Assembly (NCBI GenBank): GCA_008973525.1 | Contig: WACJ01000046.1 | Location: forward strand, 1,302,001 to 1,366,000 | DNA from: Stenopsyche tienmushanensis | Lineage: Eukaryota > Arthropoda > Insecta > Trichoptera > Stenopsychidae | Length of the DNA stretch: 64,000 nt | Direction of reading: 5' to 3' | Part shown: positions 1-13,230 of the stretch, in pieces | How the letters are laid out: the number at the start of each line of letters is the position of its first letter | Position numbering within the stretch: position 1 is the stretch's first letter | The notes under the pieces: generated by a model | Databases searched by the model: none | What the model was told of the DNA's origin: nothing | Seen by the model: the letters and a program-made list of their open reading frames with translations, nothing else | Program-made: the position numbers and the translations under genes

Positions 1-1406
1 GACAATCCCTTCAATATTTAAAACGAATGCATCTTTTACATTAGTTAAAATTTTATTCACTATAAAGGTCATCGCTATTTTAATATATCGTATGTGTTAA
101 AATTAGGAAAGATATTTTAAAGTGGTGAATAATTAATTCATTCAGCAATCGCTCTTTTTTAGTTTATATCTCAATAACATTGCTAAAGCTATAAATTTCA
201 TATGAAGTATATTTTTCAAATATGAATTTTTCAATACATACTTAAATTGAAGATCGATGATTGAATATGTTTATATCATTTTCTAACCATTTGCTTCGCA
301 ATGTTTATGTATTTATTGAGATTTGAAAGCTTAATTTTTGATTCTTGATTCTTGGCGAAATAGAAGTCCTTTCTGAACATAACCCATATGAATATTTGAT
401 AAAAACGGAATATGTTAACCTTGAGCTGTCGAGGGGCGTATTCAATATTTGGTGCGGTTTACGATTCAGGCCTTGGCCCAATCGTGGTGCCGAGAACGAA
501 GATAAATTGCCGTCAATAAATAAATCAGAGTCCGGTATAGGTCTGCAGTAAAGCCTGGCATAAGCCTGGAGGCAATTAGGTCCCTGGTGGCCAACACCAG
601 AAACAGACCAAGATCCAAGCCTTCAGGTGCTGCTGCCCTACCGCGGCATGAATACTCCCCAAGCTCCACAGTCAGCTAAGAACTTAACGGTGGAAGTTGA
701 TTTGTTTTACCTTCACCCTATGATCCGGTGATTAATAGTTCCGTCGTCGACCAATTTATTTTCTGGCCATATGGGTGCTAAAACCTACTAGACATATTAA
801 ACATGAATCTCTTCTGGGAGATCGGTCAAATAACATAGGGGGATTGGACATCTTGTGACAATGAACTCGAGATAACAATCTCTCGTGGTCCAATTAGTAA
901 CATCATTAGCAAACGTATGTTGCTCTACTTAAAACTTCCACCCACATGCTTCTTGTTAAAATTCCCATGCTCTAATGGAACAAGTCGAGAACCATAAATG
1001 GCAATTTTATATGCTAACATCGATACAAATATTTTAAAAACTCACGCAAATCATAGAAATTCTACATATAACATAATTTCAATTCCTAAAATAAAATCGA
1101 AATCATATTTTTTATTTTATTTTAATGATACTTTTTTAAATTTAATCATATACATTACATAAATTATGTGAAACCTTTATCAACGACTTTATAATAAATT
1201 TGTGTTATAATTTGCTCGGGTTCTTTTACTCTAATTTAATTACAGTTCTAGTTCAATCCAGATCTTAGGAATCATTTTTACTGTTCCAACAAATACAGGA
1301 AATCGAAAATATCGATTGATCTTCTCGATCCAGACTTACCCTCATTTCCTAGATCTAAAAAAATAAATACTGGAGCGATAAATAAAATAATAAAATAAAG
1401 CATATG
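1..1406. other. AT-rich non-coding DNA with a GC-richer island
   Basis: No credible gene is visible. Most of the stretch is AT-rich with frequent stops in all frames. About 430-960 is clearly richer in G and C (for example around GGCCTTGGCCCAATCGTGG near 469 and the CTGCTGCCCTACCGCGGC stretch near 630). The short frames crossing it on both strands match no family I know. It could be a conserved non-coding element, an exon fragment or an old repeat; the sequence alone does not decide. Confidence 0.5.
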
Positions 1407-1850
1407 CAGTGGCGGATTTACGTATAGGCGCACAAAGCTTTGAGCCTCATAAATTCAGGGGACCTCAAAATTCAACTCCTAAAATGAAAAAGAAATATTG
1501 TGACGTGAACGCGGGATGGATGGCATTTAATGAGTAATAATAGTCTATTTGAAGAACATCTTAGATAACATTGTGCTTCATATACGATCTCAATAATGTA
1601 ACGGCTAGACATGATTATATTGTGAGTGCAATAGTTTTTCAGCCTTATCCTGGAGTTATTTTCACAATTTTCTCCATAATAAATATTAAAAATTTTGTCA
1701 CTAATATACTTATTTTCGATTACAAAATATCTTTGCTGAATCCCTCTAGTGCAATTCCTTGTTCGGGAACTTTGTGCAAACATTTTCAGGTGAATCAACG
1801 CCCTGGGTTATGATAATCCCATAAAGGCCCGAAGTGTTGTTGACCTTCTC
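1407..1850. mobile_element. hAT-like terminal end and degraded interior
   Basis: The segment opens with CAGTGGCGGATTTACGTATA, the kind of CAGNGGCGGAT terminus common to hAT superfamily transposons, followed by GGCGCACAAAG and AGGGGACCTC-type sequence often seen in non-autonomous hAT copies. The matching inverted end was not found, so the far boundary is only a guess, placed where the AAAGGCCCGA-type sequence ends. A 108-codon minus-strand frame lies inside (1472-1798), but it shows no recognisable transposase motif. Family assignment rests on the terminus only. Confidence 0.35.
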
Positions 1851-2330
1851 GTAGGATCCGAAATTTTCTTATTATATTGTAAATAAATTTTGAGCAAACA
1901 AAAAGTTGTTTACACGAGGGCCCTCTGCAAATAGTCAATGCAAACTTTCTTGGTCAGTCAAAAGCTCTTTGAATCTCGGGGTTCTTCGGCGACTCATTAT
2001 AAAGTCGGGGAAAACTATCGATACTTTTAAGCCGCTTTGCAAATCCTACTTTGTAATTTGGACGAGAAATAACATCATTAGGCCTCTTTCATCTCGGCGG
2101 AGACTTTTTTAATTGGCCCTGATTTTATGTATTTTAGGTGGCATCAAAGTTTTTAGCACTTTTCCGAGAACTCTCCCTGGGAATTATGACGATAATTTTC
2201 ATAAATATCTCAGACGAAAAAGTAAACGAGAATGTAATTTTGCCACGAGTTTTCCGCATATTTGCTCGAACAAAAAATTAGTTCGAAACTATGAATTTTT
2301 AATGAACGCCTTAACATTTTTGACATGAAT
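1851..2330. other. GC-richer non-coding island
   Basis: GC-richer than its surroundings. Two short frames run through it (68 and 71 codons) without any family motif. The base texture, with blocks such as CTTTCATCTCGGCGGAGAC separated by AT runs, is like that of insect intronic or intergenic conserved elements. Function is inferred from texture alone. Confidence 0.25.
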
Positions 2331-5300
2331 ATTATTAATTACACAATTGATCAAGAATCGAAATAATTTCGAATTTACTCTGATATTTACGGTATATATT
2401 CGTATTATTATTACTTTAAACGTTATTTTAATTTAATTATGTTGAAAACATCTGCAAAAATTATTGTTAAATCTCGTTTATTTAACAAGTTAATATAGCC
2501 TAAGGGGCGTTGAGTTGTAGTTTTCTAATTATATAATATAAACGCGCAAGCTACAGGGCATTATGACTTAACTAAAAGTTTTTTTATGTGTACAGCTCTT
2601 ATTGGATTAATTTTGCAGGAATTACCAAGCATTTAAAGCCTGTCAAACTTTAAACTAGTTGTAAATAGCGCCAAACCACAATCGAAGTTTGTATAGGTCG
2701 GTCAGGAAACCAACTACCTGTTTGGTTTTTCATCCACAGTTGGGTTTCATGCTTTTGTTACTCTAATAATTAAATTTAAAGCGCTTTTATTTTCCTATTG
2801 TAAATACCAAGTCTTAGTAGAGTAGATACATTTCTAGATTCATATTGTCTGGTTTTGAGATCATTTTTTTTCTCTACAAGCTATTATATCTTAGAAATCA
2901 GAAGGATTCTTAAATTAGCCTGATTTGATCATCATTATTATGGTCTTTTGATGTTTTTTTTCTAATTTTTAATTCTATAATTAAGTTTCTTAAACGAAGA
3001 ATCACACAAAAGCACTCATTTTTATTGAAAAAAATACAAGACATAATTGAATTTGAACATCAGATGTGACAGATTTACATAAAATATTTTATTTATTATA
3101 ATATATTATGTAAACTCCTCTAAATTAAAAGTTTTAAGCATGAACTTAGGTTCGACAATTGAGCCAAATATTCCTTCTATAATAGTTGATCTAGGACTCA
3201 ACATGATACATGCAATTCCTGGAAAAGACAATCTCAAGAGAGTTTATCCTCTATTAATATAAGTCCCCCCTATTAATCCAAAATTGCCTCCATTACTTCC
3301 ATTTGTCCTCCACCTGTGTTATCCACCTCCATCCTTGTTAATATGCAGCCCCATAATATTGCACAAACAATACAATCCGGATAGTATTATTTCCCAAATC
3401 TGTACCGGACAGGAATGGCCCCAAAATTACAAAAAAGGTTCTCAAAATTATAAGCTCAAGTCATGAAAGCGATGCAATTTTTTATCATAGCGCTTAATAT
3501 TTCAGCTGTAAAACAAAAATATAGAACAGGTTTGATTATTTTAAATTTTATTTTATCAAACTAAATTACTCTTGCCAATCTTCAAAATCCGATATATGGT
3601 AATTTGCCAATTTCAAACGGTTCTGGTAGAAGCATTGGTGCTTAATCATTGTACAATTCCGCAGTCAACGTTGATTATATTAATCAAAGTTTATTGATCG
3701 ATTTACGTGTTAATCATCGACTGATCTGCCTTGTTGTAGCACGATTTCATCAAGGTGAATTACATCACATCAGAGTGAAGTCCACTTACCATTTCAAGTC
3801 TTCAATGGTAATTTACAATAAACTTGAGAATATTTGATCTAAACTATTCGACTTTCGGACAAATTTAAAATTGTATAACTTTTTGAGCCCCCCCTTTGAG
3901 TAGTTTCTAAAACTTTAAAATAATGAGATTGTAATGTTCTACCGCATTCTCCATATTTGCCAAATTTAGCAGTTATCGATTATTATCTATTTTGATCTTC
4001 AAAGTATTGAAAAGGTAAGATTAAAAAAATAAAAACGTAGATGAAGTCAAATATCATTTGAATACATATTTTCAGTAAAAACCAACTATTTCTGTAGAAA
4101 AAGGGAATAGAAATCTTACAAATAATGTGGATGTTAGTTGTTATTAATGAAGATGTATATGTATGTATTGACTCGCGAAGTTTTACATCGAAAAAAAATT
4201 GATTTCTTTCGAGATAACCTAATATTTAATATAAAATCAAAGAAATTGTGTCTGATACTTTTACATCTAAGACTATTTCAGCATCAATAAATGAATAATC
4301 AATCAAAATAAGATGTATAAGTTCAATATAAAGGTTTTCAGAGCGCTTTTTAGAATGTTTAGCTAAATCAATGCCGCTTATTTGGGCCTAATAATTATCA
4401 TTATGTATATATGTACGAAAACTAATCTGTGAATCTTCCAGAAATAATCCTGTAAGGAACAACCCTTGAGCGTTTGTGTCATCAGCTACCTCGTCACGTG
4501 CGGCTTTGCCCACATCAAAGAAACATTTCTTTCAGAAGTCGTGCATAAGCAATACTAGATATCGCAAAACAGAAACATAGGTATAGATTGCTAGAAAAAT
4601 GTCACTGAACGTTGTTTTCACGAAGGGCTAGACATGTCTGATTTGGTGAGAGACGCCTCTTGAATACATAAAGACGTCGATACATTAAATTGCCCTCAGC
4701 TCTATGTACTCACGAGCTCATCATGGAGTTTGGCTACTCAGTAATGCGATTTTAATAACATGCCCTTGCATTGCCTTCAAAATGCAAAAAACTCAGTTTA
4801 TAAGCTTTAAATTCATAAAAAAAATCATATATGCCCATTGATAAAGAGTATATTTTGAACCATATGACATCCAGACCCGTATGACCACATTTGCATTCTA
4901 CTAATTAAGCTTTGAAGTCCAACATTACCGCAAACGCATACGACCAACATTGATAATGACATGTATTTTATCTGAAAAACTTTTTTTAATATACAAGAAT
5001 TATTTAATAATCTATTTAAGAATTTATCGATTGAACTCGTGATTAAGCATTTTAGATTCAAATCTATGATGTTGGCGTAAGAAGTGGTTTGAAATAATAG
5101 AATTAGTATTCCAAAAGCAAGTTGAACTTCATCGAGTGTCTTTTTCCTGTTTCCAGTGTCTCAGAAGAGATTTTCTTTAAACCAATTGTATAAAATAATA
5201 ATTTATTTAGATCAAAAATATGTGTGAAACGTAATAAAAAAACCCATAACTCCGCAAAAAAAAATGTCGATTCATGCGCAAAATACCATGTATAATACTA

Positions 5301-6419
5301 ATATTTTCTAAAAAATTAAGAACGAAATGTTGAAATGGATAAAGCTAAAATTAAAGCTATATATCTCTCAATAATAATACCAAAGCTATGCTATAAAGTT
5401 TAGTTACACTCAATCAACGTAATATTTTAAGTATTTTGTATATCACTGACTAATATTGTACAAAATTTATATTAAAAATAGTTTTTTTATATTGATATCC
5501 TTATTGATATTGTAATTTAAGATTTTATTTTATTATCTTAGGAATAAATTTATCATTTTAGTTATTAGCAATTAGCAAAAAAAATATCTAACCAATAAAA
5601 ATATGAAAGGTTTTCTTATCTCATTAAATATATTTCAAGGTTTTAGCTGAAAACACTTCACAAATGTATTAATACTGATGAATGTATGCATGACAAATTA
5701 GTTCAAAATTGTTAATAAAATAATATATTTTATTATTTTCACCGTTTTCAGCGTGAAATCGATATGATGTTTGATTGAATATTTATGTTCGTATGAATTT
5801 GAAATCCAATGAATATTTTTGGAAGTCTATGATACGTGCTAAATTATCTTTTGTCTTCGGGATTCATATAAATAAACCCCTTGTCTCATCGAAAGCTATT
5901 CAAAAGGAGACAATGGAAAATCTATTTATACAGACGTCTTCGGACATCTTTATTGATGTTTTTTTTTAGCAATAGTTCATACATGCGAAGAATTTTAAGG
6001 ATCTTAAATTTGACACCATGCAAAATCAATGTACGTTAAGAAAATATTATTTGCCTGTTCTTGTATAATAATTGCAAACTTTTTCATAGTTATAGGGATA
6101 TTTAATTATGAAAATAAAAAAATGTTCTATTCATCGGATTTATATTGGCTCTTCTTAAAATTTTATTAATCTTAAATATGTTTCAATATGCCCCATCGAG
6201 CATATATTATATTAACAAATCCGTTACGCTTCAGTATATGCAACAAGCGTCTTTTTTCTTCCAAGTCTGTAAATGGTACCTATTTTATTCATTCCATTGT
6301 GAGAGAGTTAGAGTATTTTTTAAATTGAAAATAATATCCCGGGTAAAGACAAAGAAATCTCCATTCAAGATCAGATTTTTTCTTTCCCAAATACTTTGCA
6401 TGACACTCCGGGTGCGAAA
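2331..6419. other. AT-rich DNA, no feature seen
   Basis: I see no gene, RNA or clear repeat. Short frames of about 60-95 codons occur at the rate expected for AT-rich DNA and none carries a domain motif. Around 4440-4800 the composition is slightly more balanced. Confidence 0.55.
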
Positions 6420-6860
6420 ATACGCAACCTGATCACGCTTCGTTTCCCACAAAATGCTTAAGGCCTTCTTTCCCAACACACTGTCGGGATAATACTGCGA
6501 AATGGGAATCCATTGAGGGCGTGGAAGAGGAGAGATACGGAATTTTTCAAACTGTTTTTATTTTATATAAGGGTTTAAATGGTATTTTATTTCGGGTAGG
6601 AGATTCGGGGTAGACACGAGGAGCCAAATACAGATGAGTACTTAGCAAACATCAAAGGGACGGCCGTTGTTATTTACTCAATTCGATTGAAATATCAATG
6701 CGATGCTTAACTTAATACCGAGAAAATAATGAGAGATTTAATTCCGGGTAATATTTTAAATGGAATGAACAGTTTTCGGTCTCTGGAATAAGCTCCGACC
6801 TTTTGATGCCCAGGGAATAAGATCATTAAACAGTCAAATCGCTTTCTTTTGCGATCAAGG
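6420..6860. other. GC-richer non-coding island
   Basis: A modestly GC-richer stretch with blocks such as GAGGGCGTGGAAGAGGAGAG near 6515 and GGGACGGCCG near 6660. No open frame of note. Possible conserved non-coding element. Confidence 0.2.
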
Positions 6861-9399
6861 TATTTGAACCGCAATTTAAATTACACACAAATATCCCAAC
6901 AATTTTATAGATCAGTACACCACATAAGATTTAATCGGAGTGAATGATGATTAAAATACTGCGTAATCCTCATAGATTATTAGAGATTTATACATAGTTT
7001 ATTCTAAATTATGGTATTTTCGCACATTACACGCACATCACAACATGTGAAAAAGCAAAACCGTAACATAATCATGGACAATTCAACTATTAATGGTAAC
7101 AAAGTAAATGGGTGGAAAAAACAATCATATACCTGAACATTTGAAATCAAATTGAATGTAGTAATGTAAATTTATTATAATATGTTTCAATGTCTTTTAT
7201 AGATATTAAAAGTCGAAGATATAGGCTTATATCAACCCCACAGCTGAAACAAATATTTAATCTAAAGAAGACCACATTATCAATTCACTGAATTATTGAT
7301 GAAATTATTACTCATTACGAGAAATTTTCATTTTACCAAACCATATCAAAGTTCATCTTCTTAAGCTACCATTTTCTTTAACGAATCAGTGATAAAATTA
7401 TATGGCGATGGTAAAATATGGATTTTTGAGTATCGTTCTAAACCAATCAATCAGAAAAGAATCTCGAAAGTAGCTCACTATTTAAATGCTTAGTCCACAT
7501 AAATTCGTATTTAAAATCCGAATCCCGCCGCGACAAAACTAATTGCAATCAATCAATCAATGTAATCGATATCCTTTTATCCTTAAAGTTAATTTATGCT
7601 TATCACCTTGGATATATCTCCAATTGTTAATAAAATGTTTTAAAATTTTTCCTCAATAAAAAAAATAGTAACTAATATAGCTTTAATCGTTTCAGATCTA
7701 GACTACTAATATATTTAATACAATGCTCATTGTATTCTAGATATTCAGTTGGTCTTCACCCAAACTTGGAGTAATCTTGAGAGGGAAATGGTATATTGAA
7801 CTTGTTGTATCCTTTTGTGCTATATCACTATGGTTGTTATGAATAGTTTTCAACTACTCCTGATTCAATCGCACCAGCTCTTAAGTCTCACCAATTCAAG
7901 AAAACTTTTATACGTAGAAATCTATGAAAATTTTATTCATTATCTAGTATATTTCAAATTTTAATACCTTCTATGGTTATCCCTATTATATTTATTCTAC
8001 ATTTTTTTTTAAATTAAGAATTCAATTAAAATAGAAAATTCAACTATAAATATTTTTCTATTTAATCAAACTATACTGAACTAAACGGTTGCTAAAAAAG
8101 CCTTTGACTGTGAAACGCGAAAAGAATCACAGCGCTTTATCAACATTAAAATATCCAATTACATATTGCAAAATTTTCAATTTTTAGATTTTTACATAAT
8201 GACGTATTCTTTAAAAAAAATCTATAATGATAAAATTTTAACGAGCAAAACTTAGTTGGACGTTCAAACTACATCTTTATCTAAAGATTTGATCACACTT
8301 TGAAGTACATAAATTCAGCTCTTCGCCACATTTTGGCGCTAGACAGCCAGAAAAATCATATTTTGCATATATGCATCGTAATTTATGCATTACACCTTGT
8401 GAAAATAATACTAAAAATAACAACAAATTAACTTCTCTCGATAAAAAAAATATATATTTGATATTGTCACTACAGGACGATCAGGATATTATCCGAAGTA
8501 CGGACTATATTCTAGAACCACCCTGCATTATATAATCACGAGATATCACTTTGTTAAGGCTTGGCTTTGTTGACTTAAAAGATATTGAATATAAAATTTG
8601 GATTCAACTTAAATAATCGTCAATCTAAATGCACGTTGATAGTGCATGAGATAAACTAGTCTATCATAGGACTAAGCAGTTTGCCAATGAAGAATTAAGG
8701 CCTCACATTTCAGTAAGAATTCATTAAAGACATCTTAAGGAATTTAATTTAAAATTACAAGAAATGCTCATATAAGAAACGTATTCTATTGTAAAATCAC
8801 TTCTGAGTGTTAATATCATATGAAAATCGCTCATTTTAAAAACCTAAAATATTACATGCACTTGATATATTCTTACATATCCATGATCCATAAATGAATG
8901 TAAATTAAATGAACTGGAATCATATAAATAGCCACCCTTGTAGATAAAAAAGCCAAATATTATGGCCCAGCGTAAAGTCTACAAAGAAAAGGTTGTTATG
9001 TCAACAATACGGAAAATGAGACCTAATTTGGGATAAAAATGAAATCAATGAGTTATCCTTCTGGGTGTTCGATTATTCCAAATATTGTTGTGTAGTGGTT
9101 TATTATTTTTTTTTTTAGGTATTTCATTATTTATTGAGTTCCTCTCCTAAGCGCTTGAAGTCCTGGACACGTGTGGTTACATTCGATCAAAAATAATTTA
9201 ACATAAAAATAAACAAACACACAGTTCATACACTGTTTATGTGCAATATTGTTAATCAACTGGCAAAAAGCTTTGCTGAAGTTTTTCAAAGTTCTGAGTT
9301 GGAACAAATCCAAAAGTGCTTTGCATTTCATATTAATATGCATTTCATAAATAATGTTTATGGTTGCATAAATCAACTTGCATTAAATACTATCTGCAT
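6861..9399. other. AT-rich DNA, no feature seen
   Basis: No gene or RNA seen. A small ATCA/AATC tetranucleotide run (about 7545-7562) and several poly-A tracts are the only simple repeats. Confidence 0.55.
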
Positions 9400-9860
9400 G
9401 CGGAATATTCGTCGGTAAGCCTGCATGCAAGTTTGAAGTGCAAACTGAATTCCGCGGAGGCTTCGATGCGGTCCACGAACAGTGCATCGAGCTTTTGGAC
9501 GAATGCAATGTTCAGCCCGGACCGAGCGCTTTAGTCTGAGTCTTTCGACCCATTGTTCAAGTCCAAGACGACCATGGAAATTCCGGCTAAAAGTAAAGCC
9601 TTCATCGGCGACAGAATGCGCAAAAAGTTCTCGTTATAACCGTTTAGCCGAACATCCAAAGTTTAACCGGAGCTTTTACTCTTTAGCGGCCGTAACAGGG
9701 ACACTTTGTTATGGTTAAAGGCGGAACGTCTATCCGGTAAAAGTTTTTAAACTTAGATAGCGGCACCTCCCTCATTCGGAAACTTTCTATACGACGGTGT
9801 ACAGCCTTCTTCTAGAAGGTGACTTTCTTATAGCATACGGAAAAATGTATATATACCGTC
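9400..9860. other. GC-rich non-coding island
   Basis: One of the sharpest composition shifts in the window: about 450 bases with many CG dinucleotides (TTCCGCGGAGGCTTCG near 9452, GCCCGGACCGAGCGC near 9514, TTAGCGGCCGTAACAGGG near 9685). A 78-codon plus frame (9482-9718) crosses it but has no recognisable domain or splice context. It includes the short palindrome CCTTCTTCTAGAAGG near 9807. Candidate conserved regulatory element or untranslated exon. Confidence 0.3.
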
Positions 9861-11152
9861 TTGTTTGTTAGAGAATTTTAGATAAACGAGGCCAAATCTA
9901 GAAGAAAACGCACGAGCATTTAGAGTCTCGTGTTATTTCTTTCATAAAACTGAAATGTTAGTCATTTTTACGTATAAAAAAACCTTAAAATAAATAATAG
10001 GAAAGTCTTACATCAAAAATGTCTTGTTATAGAAACAATTTTCACCATGCCGATTTATTTCATGTTTAACCTTCAATTTTAACACAAAATCGCTTTTTAT
10101 TTACTAATAAAATCATGTACAAATATAAAAATCCAAAATTCATCTATCCCAGCATCCTTATCCTAGTAATATGATCAATGTGAGACCACTACGTTAAAGC
10201 TCTTCGACCCAAGTTAAATCTCTTATCCGATCACTTATGTCCGATCAACAGACACGACACAATAAGAACAAGGATTATTTAGAGATTTCATCAGGTGGCA
10301 TCCAGTAGTATTTACTTTTAGCATGCTGTTATAGAATATAATATCAGTAATAATAGCGAAAGATTGAGATTTGTTTTGCGGTACATATGAAATATTTTCA
10401 TATGAAAAAAAATATTGATTAGCATATGGATCTAATGTTCACTCTTAATTTTACCTGGAATCTAATTTGTCCATAAAGTGGAAGGGTATTGATTAAAATC
10501 CAACCGGATTAGTCCCTAAATTATAATTTGCTTGCAAACATTAATCATTAGTGAAATTTAAACATGAATAATACAAGAGATAAAAATAATTAAACTATTT
10601 TAAATTATTGTCATTTAATATATTAATATAATCTTTATTATTTTTCTATTGTTTATTGCTTGTGCTTCCGTGATAACGCTCTGAAAATGGATCTGAATTG
10701 GTTATCAAATTAAAGATATCTTTTTATGGAATATATCAAAGTAAAATTCTTAGTTCCTAATTTCCACTGTTATAATTCAGTAGTCTCCATACTGTTTATT
10801 ATTTCTTCTCAAATGAAAAACGGAGCAACATAAAACTTATCTTCGTTATTGCTATTCATGTTTATATTGGGTAAACGCATATTAAAATGAAACAATGGTT
10901 ATATGAAGCTCATAGAAGGAATGCTATTAGATTGTTTACAATGAAGGATTTTCAAACATTATTGCATGAAAATACTATGTAATCGACACAAAGGCATTCC
11001 AAAATTGTTTAAAATTTATCAATTAACTATTATATATATATACAGAAAGTTAATCAGTAAATCTCAAATAAACCTTTAGAAAGAAATATTTAATAAAAGC
11101 ATTTAATCGGCGATGATCCAAAAAGAAAAAAAAATCATAGATGGTCAATTAG
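9861..11152. other. AT-rich DNA, no feature seen
   Basis: No gene or RNA seen. A short TA run lies near 11031-11043. Confidence 0.55.
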
Positions 11153-11235
11153 CAGGGCCGTAACAAGGGCGTGCCAAAGCAGGCGCCCGCCAAGGGCGCA
11201 ACTTGGCTTGGGGCGCAAATCGCAGAATATAGACC
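11153..11235. mobile_element. hAT-like terminal fragment
   Basis: Begins CAGGGCCGTAACAAGGGCGT and continues with GGCGCCCGCCAAGGGCGCAA, a GC-rich, GGGCGC-rich terminus typical of short non-autonomous hAT copies. The sequence turns AT-rich at about 11235 and no matching inverted end was found nearby. Likely a truncated copy. Confidence 0.4.
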
Positions 11236-12880
11236 CAGTCGAGAATTGCACGTGGTTTTTATTTTAGTTAATCATTCTATTTTATATGAATTAACACCGA
11301 TTTACTCTGTTCGTTTTTATAATTGTCTAATCCCTCTTTTCTTCGTTATCGCTTAAACATTGGGCTTTAAACAACCGGCATAAATCAAATAAAGTCAACA
11401 ATATTTTCGACTGATTGTAAAATTTAAACGACCCACCCAATGAGTCTTCTTTGAACAACTTTGTTTTGTAATGAGATATTTTTTAAGCGCCAAATTCAAA
11501 TCCCAAACTCAACAAGTCAACATTTTTTCTAGAGTGAATAAGTTCCCTTTGCATTTATATAAGACAAACAACTATATGACGAATCCCTGTTAGTAATTTA
11601 TATCTTTCATTGTTAATTTTGAAATATCACATGTTTTACTAAGCGAATTAATTTTTAAGTATGTTAAGTTTTTTTTTCTCATTTCAATGTAAATGTTTTG
11701 TTGAATCATATTTTTCTTGTAAAGCCTTGACATTTAATTCCATAAGGGCTCGTCGACTTTTATTTTTAAATTACACAAATTTGTACCGATAGACGTACTT
11801 CATTTTATCCGCAAAATGGATATGAGAATCCAAATGGGACGTCGTTGAAGTATTAAGCCTCTCCTATACCCATGAGGTATAGAAAGGATAATGGGAAATT
11901 ACAATTTAATATATCACGACATAAATTTTGAACAAATCTCTCCAAATATTTTTAAATAAGTTAAAAGGCTTATTTATAAAAAAAAATAATTTCAAGCCCT
12001 TTAAAAACTCAACACCTAAAAAAGGCATTATTGAATATTTGATATCCTGTCAAATAAAACTGAAAGTGTACATTCATAACCTTCCATATTCTATTAGAAA
12101 AAAATGTTTTTATAGAGCGTGCGGAGTATAAAATATTCTATAATGAATAGGAACTATTGAATTGAATTAGCTTGTTTGTGGCACACGTGTACTTTAATTA
12201 GAAAATTACTTTCGTAAAAATATTTTTCATGTTCTGTTTGATATGTATTTTCTCTTCAAGCTCACTCCGTTGCCATCGTACTTCCCTCGAAGGCTTTATG
12301 CGGGAAGCAGGTTAAATTTCAGCTTTTAAAGCTTCATTGATAAAGCGAGTTTACATAACGACGATATACTTTAGCATTTTACATATTACCTACACTTAGC
12401 GTTTACGATGTTGGCAAAGGTAAAAGGTACACACGAAAAAAAGAATATAAATACATCACACATTTAGAGGGTGTCTATAAAAAATGGCTTTTCACGGTCA
12501 GAGATAGAGTACTGAAGGCTAGGCGTTTATTGTCTGTTTTATCGTTATACAAAGGTCAACCTGGGTGAAAGAGTATTATACTTAGATTTTAGTTTCGGTT
12601 GATGTAAAATTTACGAAGCACATCGGAATGATTCATTGAAATGTGGTTATACGTTTGATTTTTGATTTATTTATGTAGCTTTGATTGTATACAGTGAATT
12701 TATGACAAGTAAAAAGTTTCGTCATAAATTTATAACTATAATAAAATTAAATCATTATTATATTTGGTGAGACACCATATTATAGCATAACAACTATGAT
12801 ATATATTATTAGGAATAGTATTCCATCTTTGAAGAAATTATTTTTTTTAGTGAATTGCCTAATTTAAAATTAAGAAAAGC
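11236..12880. other. AT-rich DNA, no feature seen
   Basis: No gene or RNA recognised. Base texture is slightly more balanced near 12250-12420. Confidence 0.5.
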
Positions 12881-13230
12881 GTTTATCTTCATGCTTGTTG
12901 CGCAAAGTTGGATTTTTTTTTTAGGATACGCATCTTGTAACAGCGCCGAGTGCTCCTTAAGTGGCAAGGATAAGAGTCGTGACCCGGGGGCGCAACATTT
13001 AAAGGATGCTCCCCTATTTGTTCAGGTACGCATTTTGTTTCGTCCCGTTGAATCTGCAAACAATGACGACAAAGTTTCTTTTTATGCCGCCATGTGAAAA
13101 CCTCCCTTTTGTCTGCTCGAATTAGCTTTAAGCGAAAAAAGTTAACAGCTCTGGAGCTTTGATGCAAACGGCAGAGCTTCAGAAAGCTCCCTCCGCTTGA
13201 CACAGGTGAAGTTCTGCGGACGCTCATATT
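12881..13230. other. GC-rich non-coding island with long opposing frames
   Basis: About 350 bases of balanced composition between AT-rich flanks. A 112-codon minus frame (12889-13227) and an 80-codon plus frame (12855-13097) overlap here. Neither has a signal peptide, a domain or low-complexity bias that I recognise, and overlapping long frames on both strands are expected simply because stops are rarer when GC rises. I treat it as non-coding, possibly a conserved element; a short untranslated or coding exon cannot be excluded. Confidence 0.25.

Noticed and set aside
1472..1798. A 108-codon minus frame behind the hAT-like end
   Set aside because: No hAT dimerisation or BED motif could be aligned to it.
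7543..7562. AATC tetranucleotide run as a CRISPR-like or satellite array
   Set aside because: Only about four units and no spacers; an ordinary microsatellite.
12855..13097. Frame starting after a T-rich tract that could look like a splice acceptor
   Set aside because: The plus frame has no similarity to known proteins and overlaps a longer minus frame; no matching donor could be argued for.
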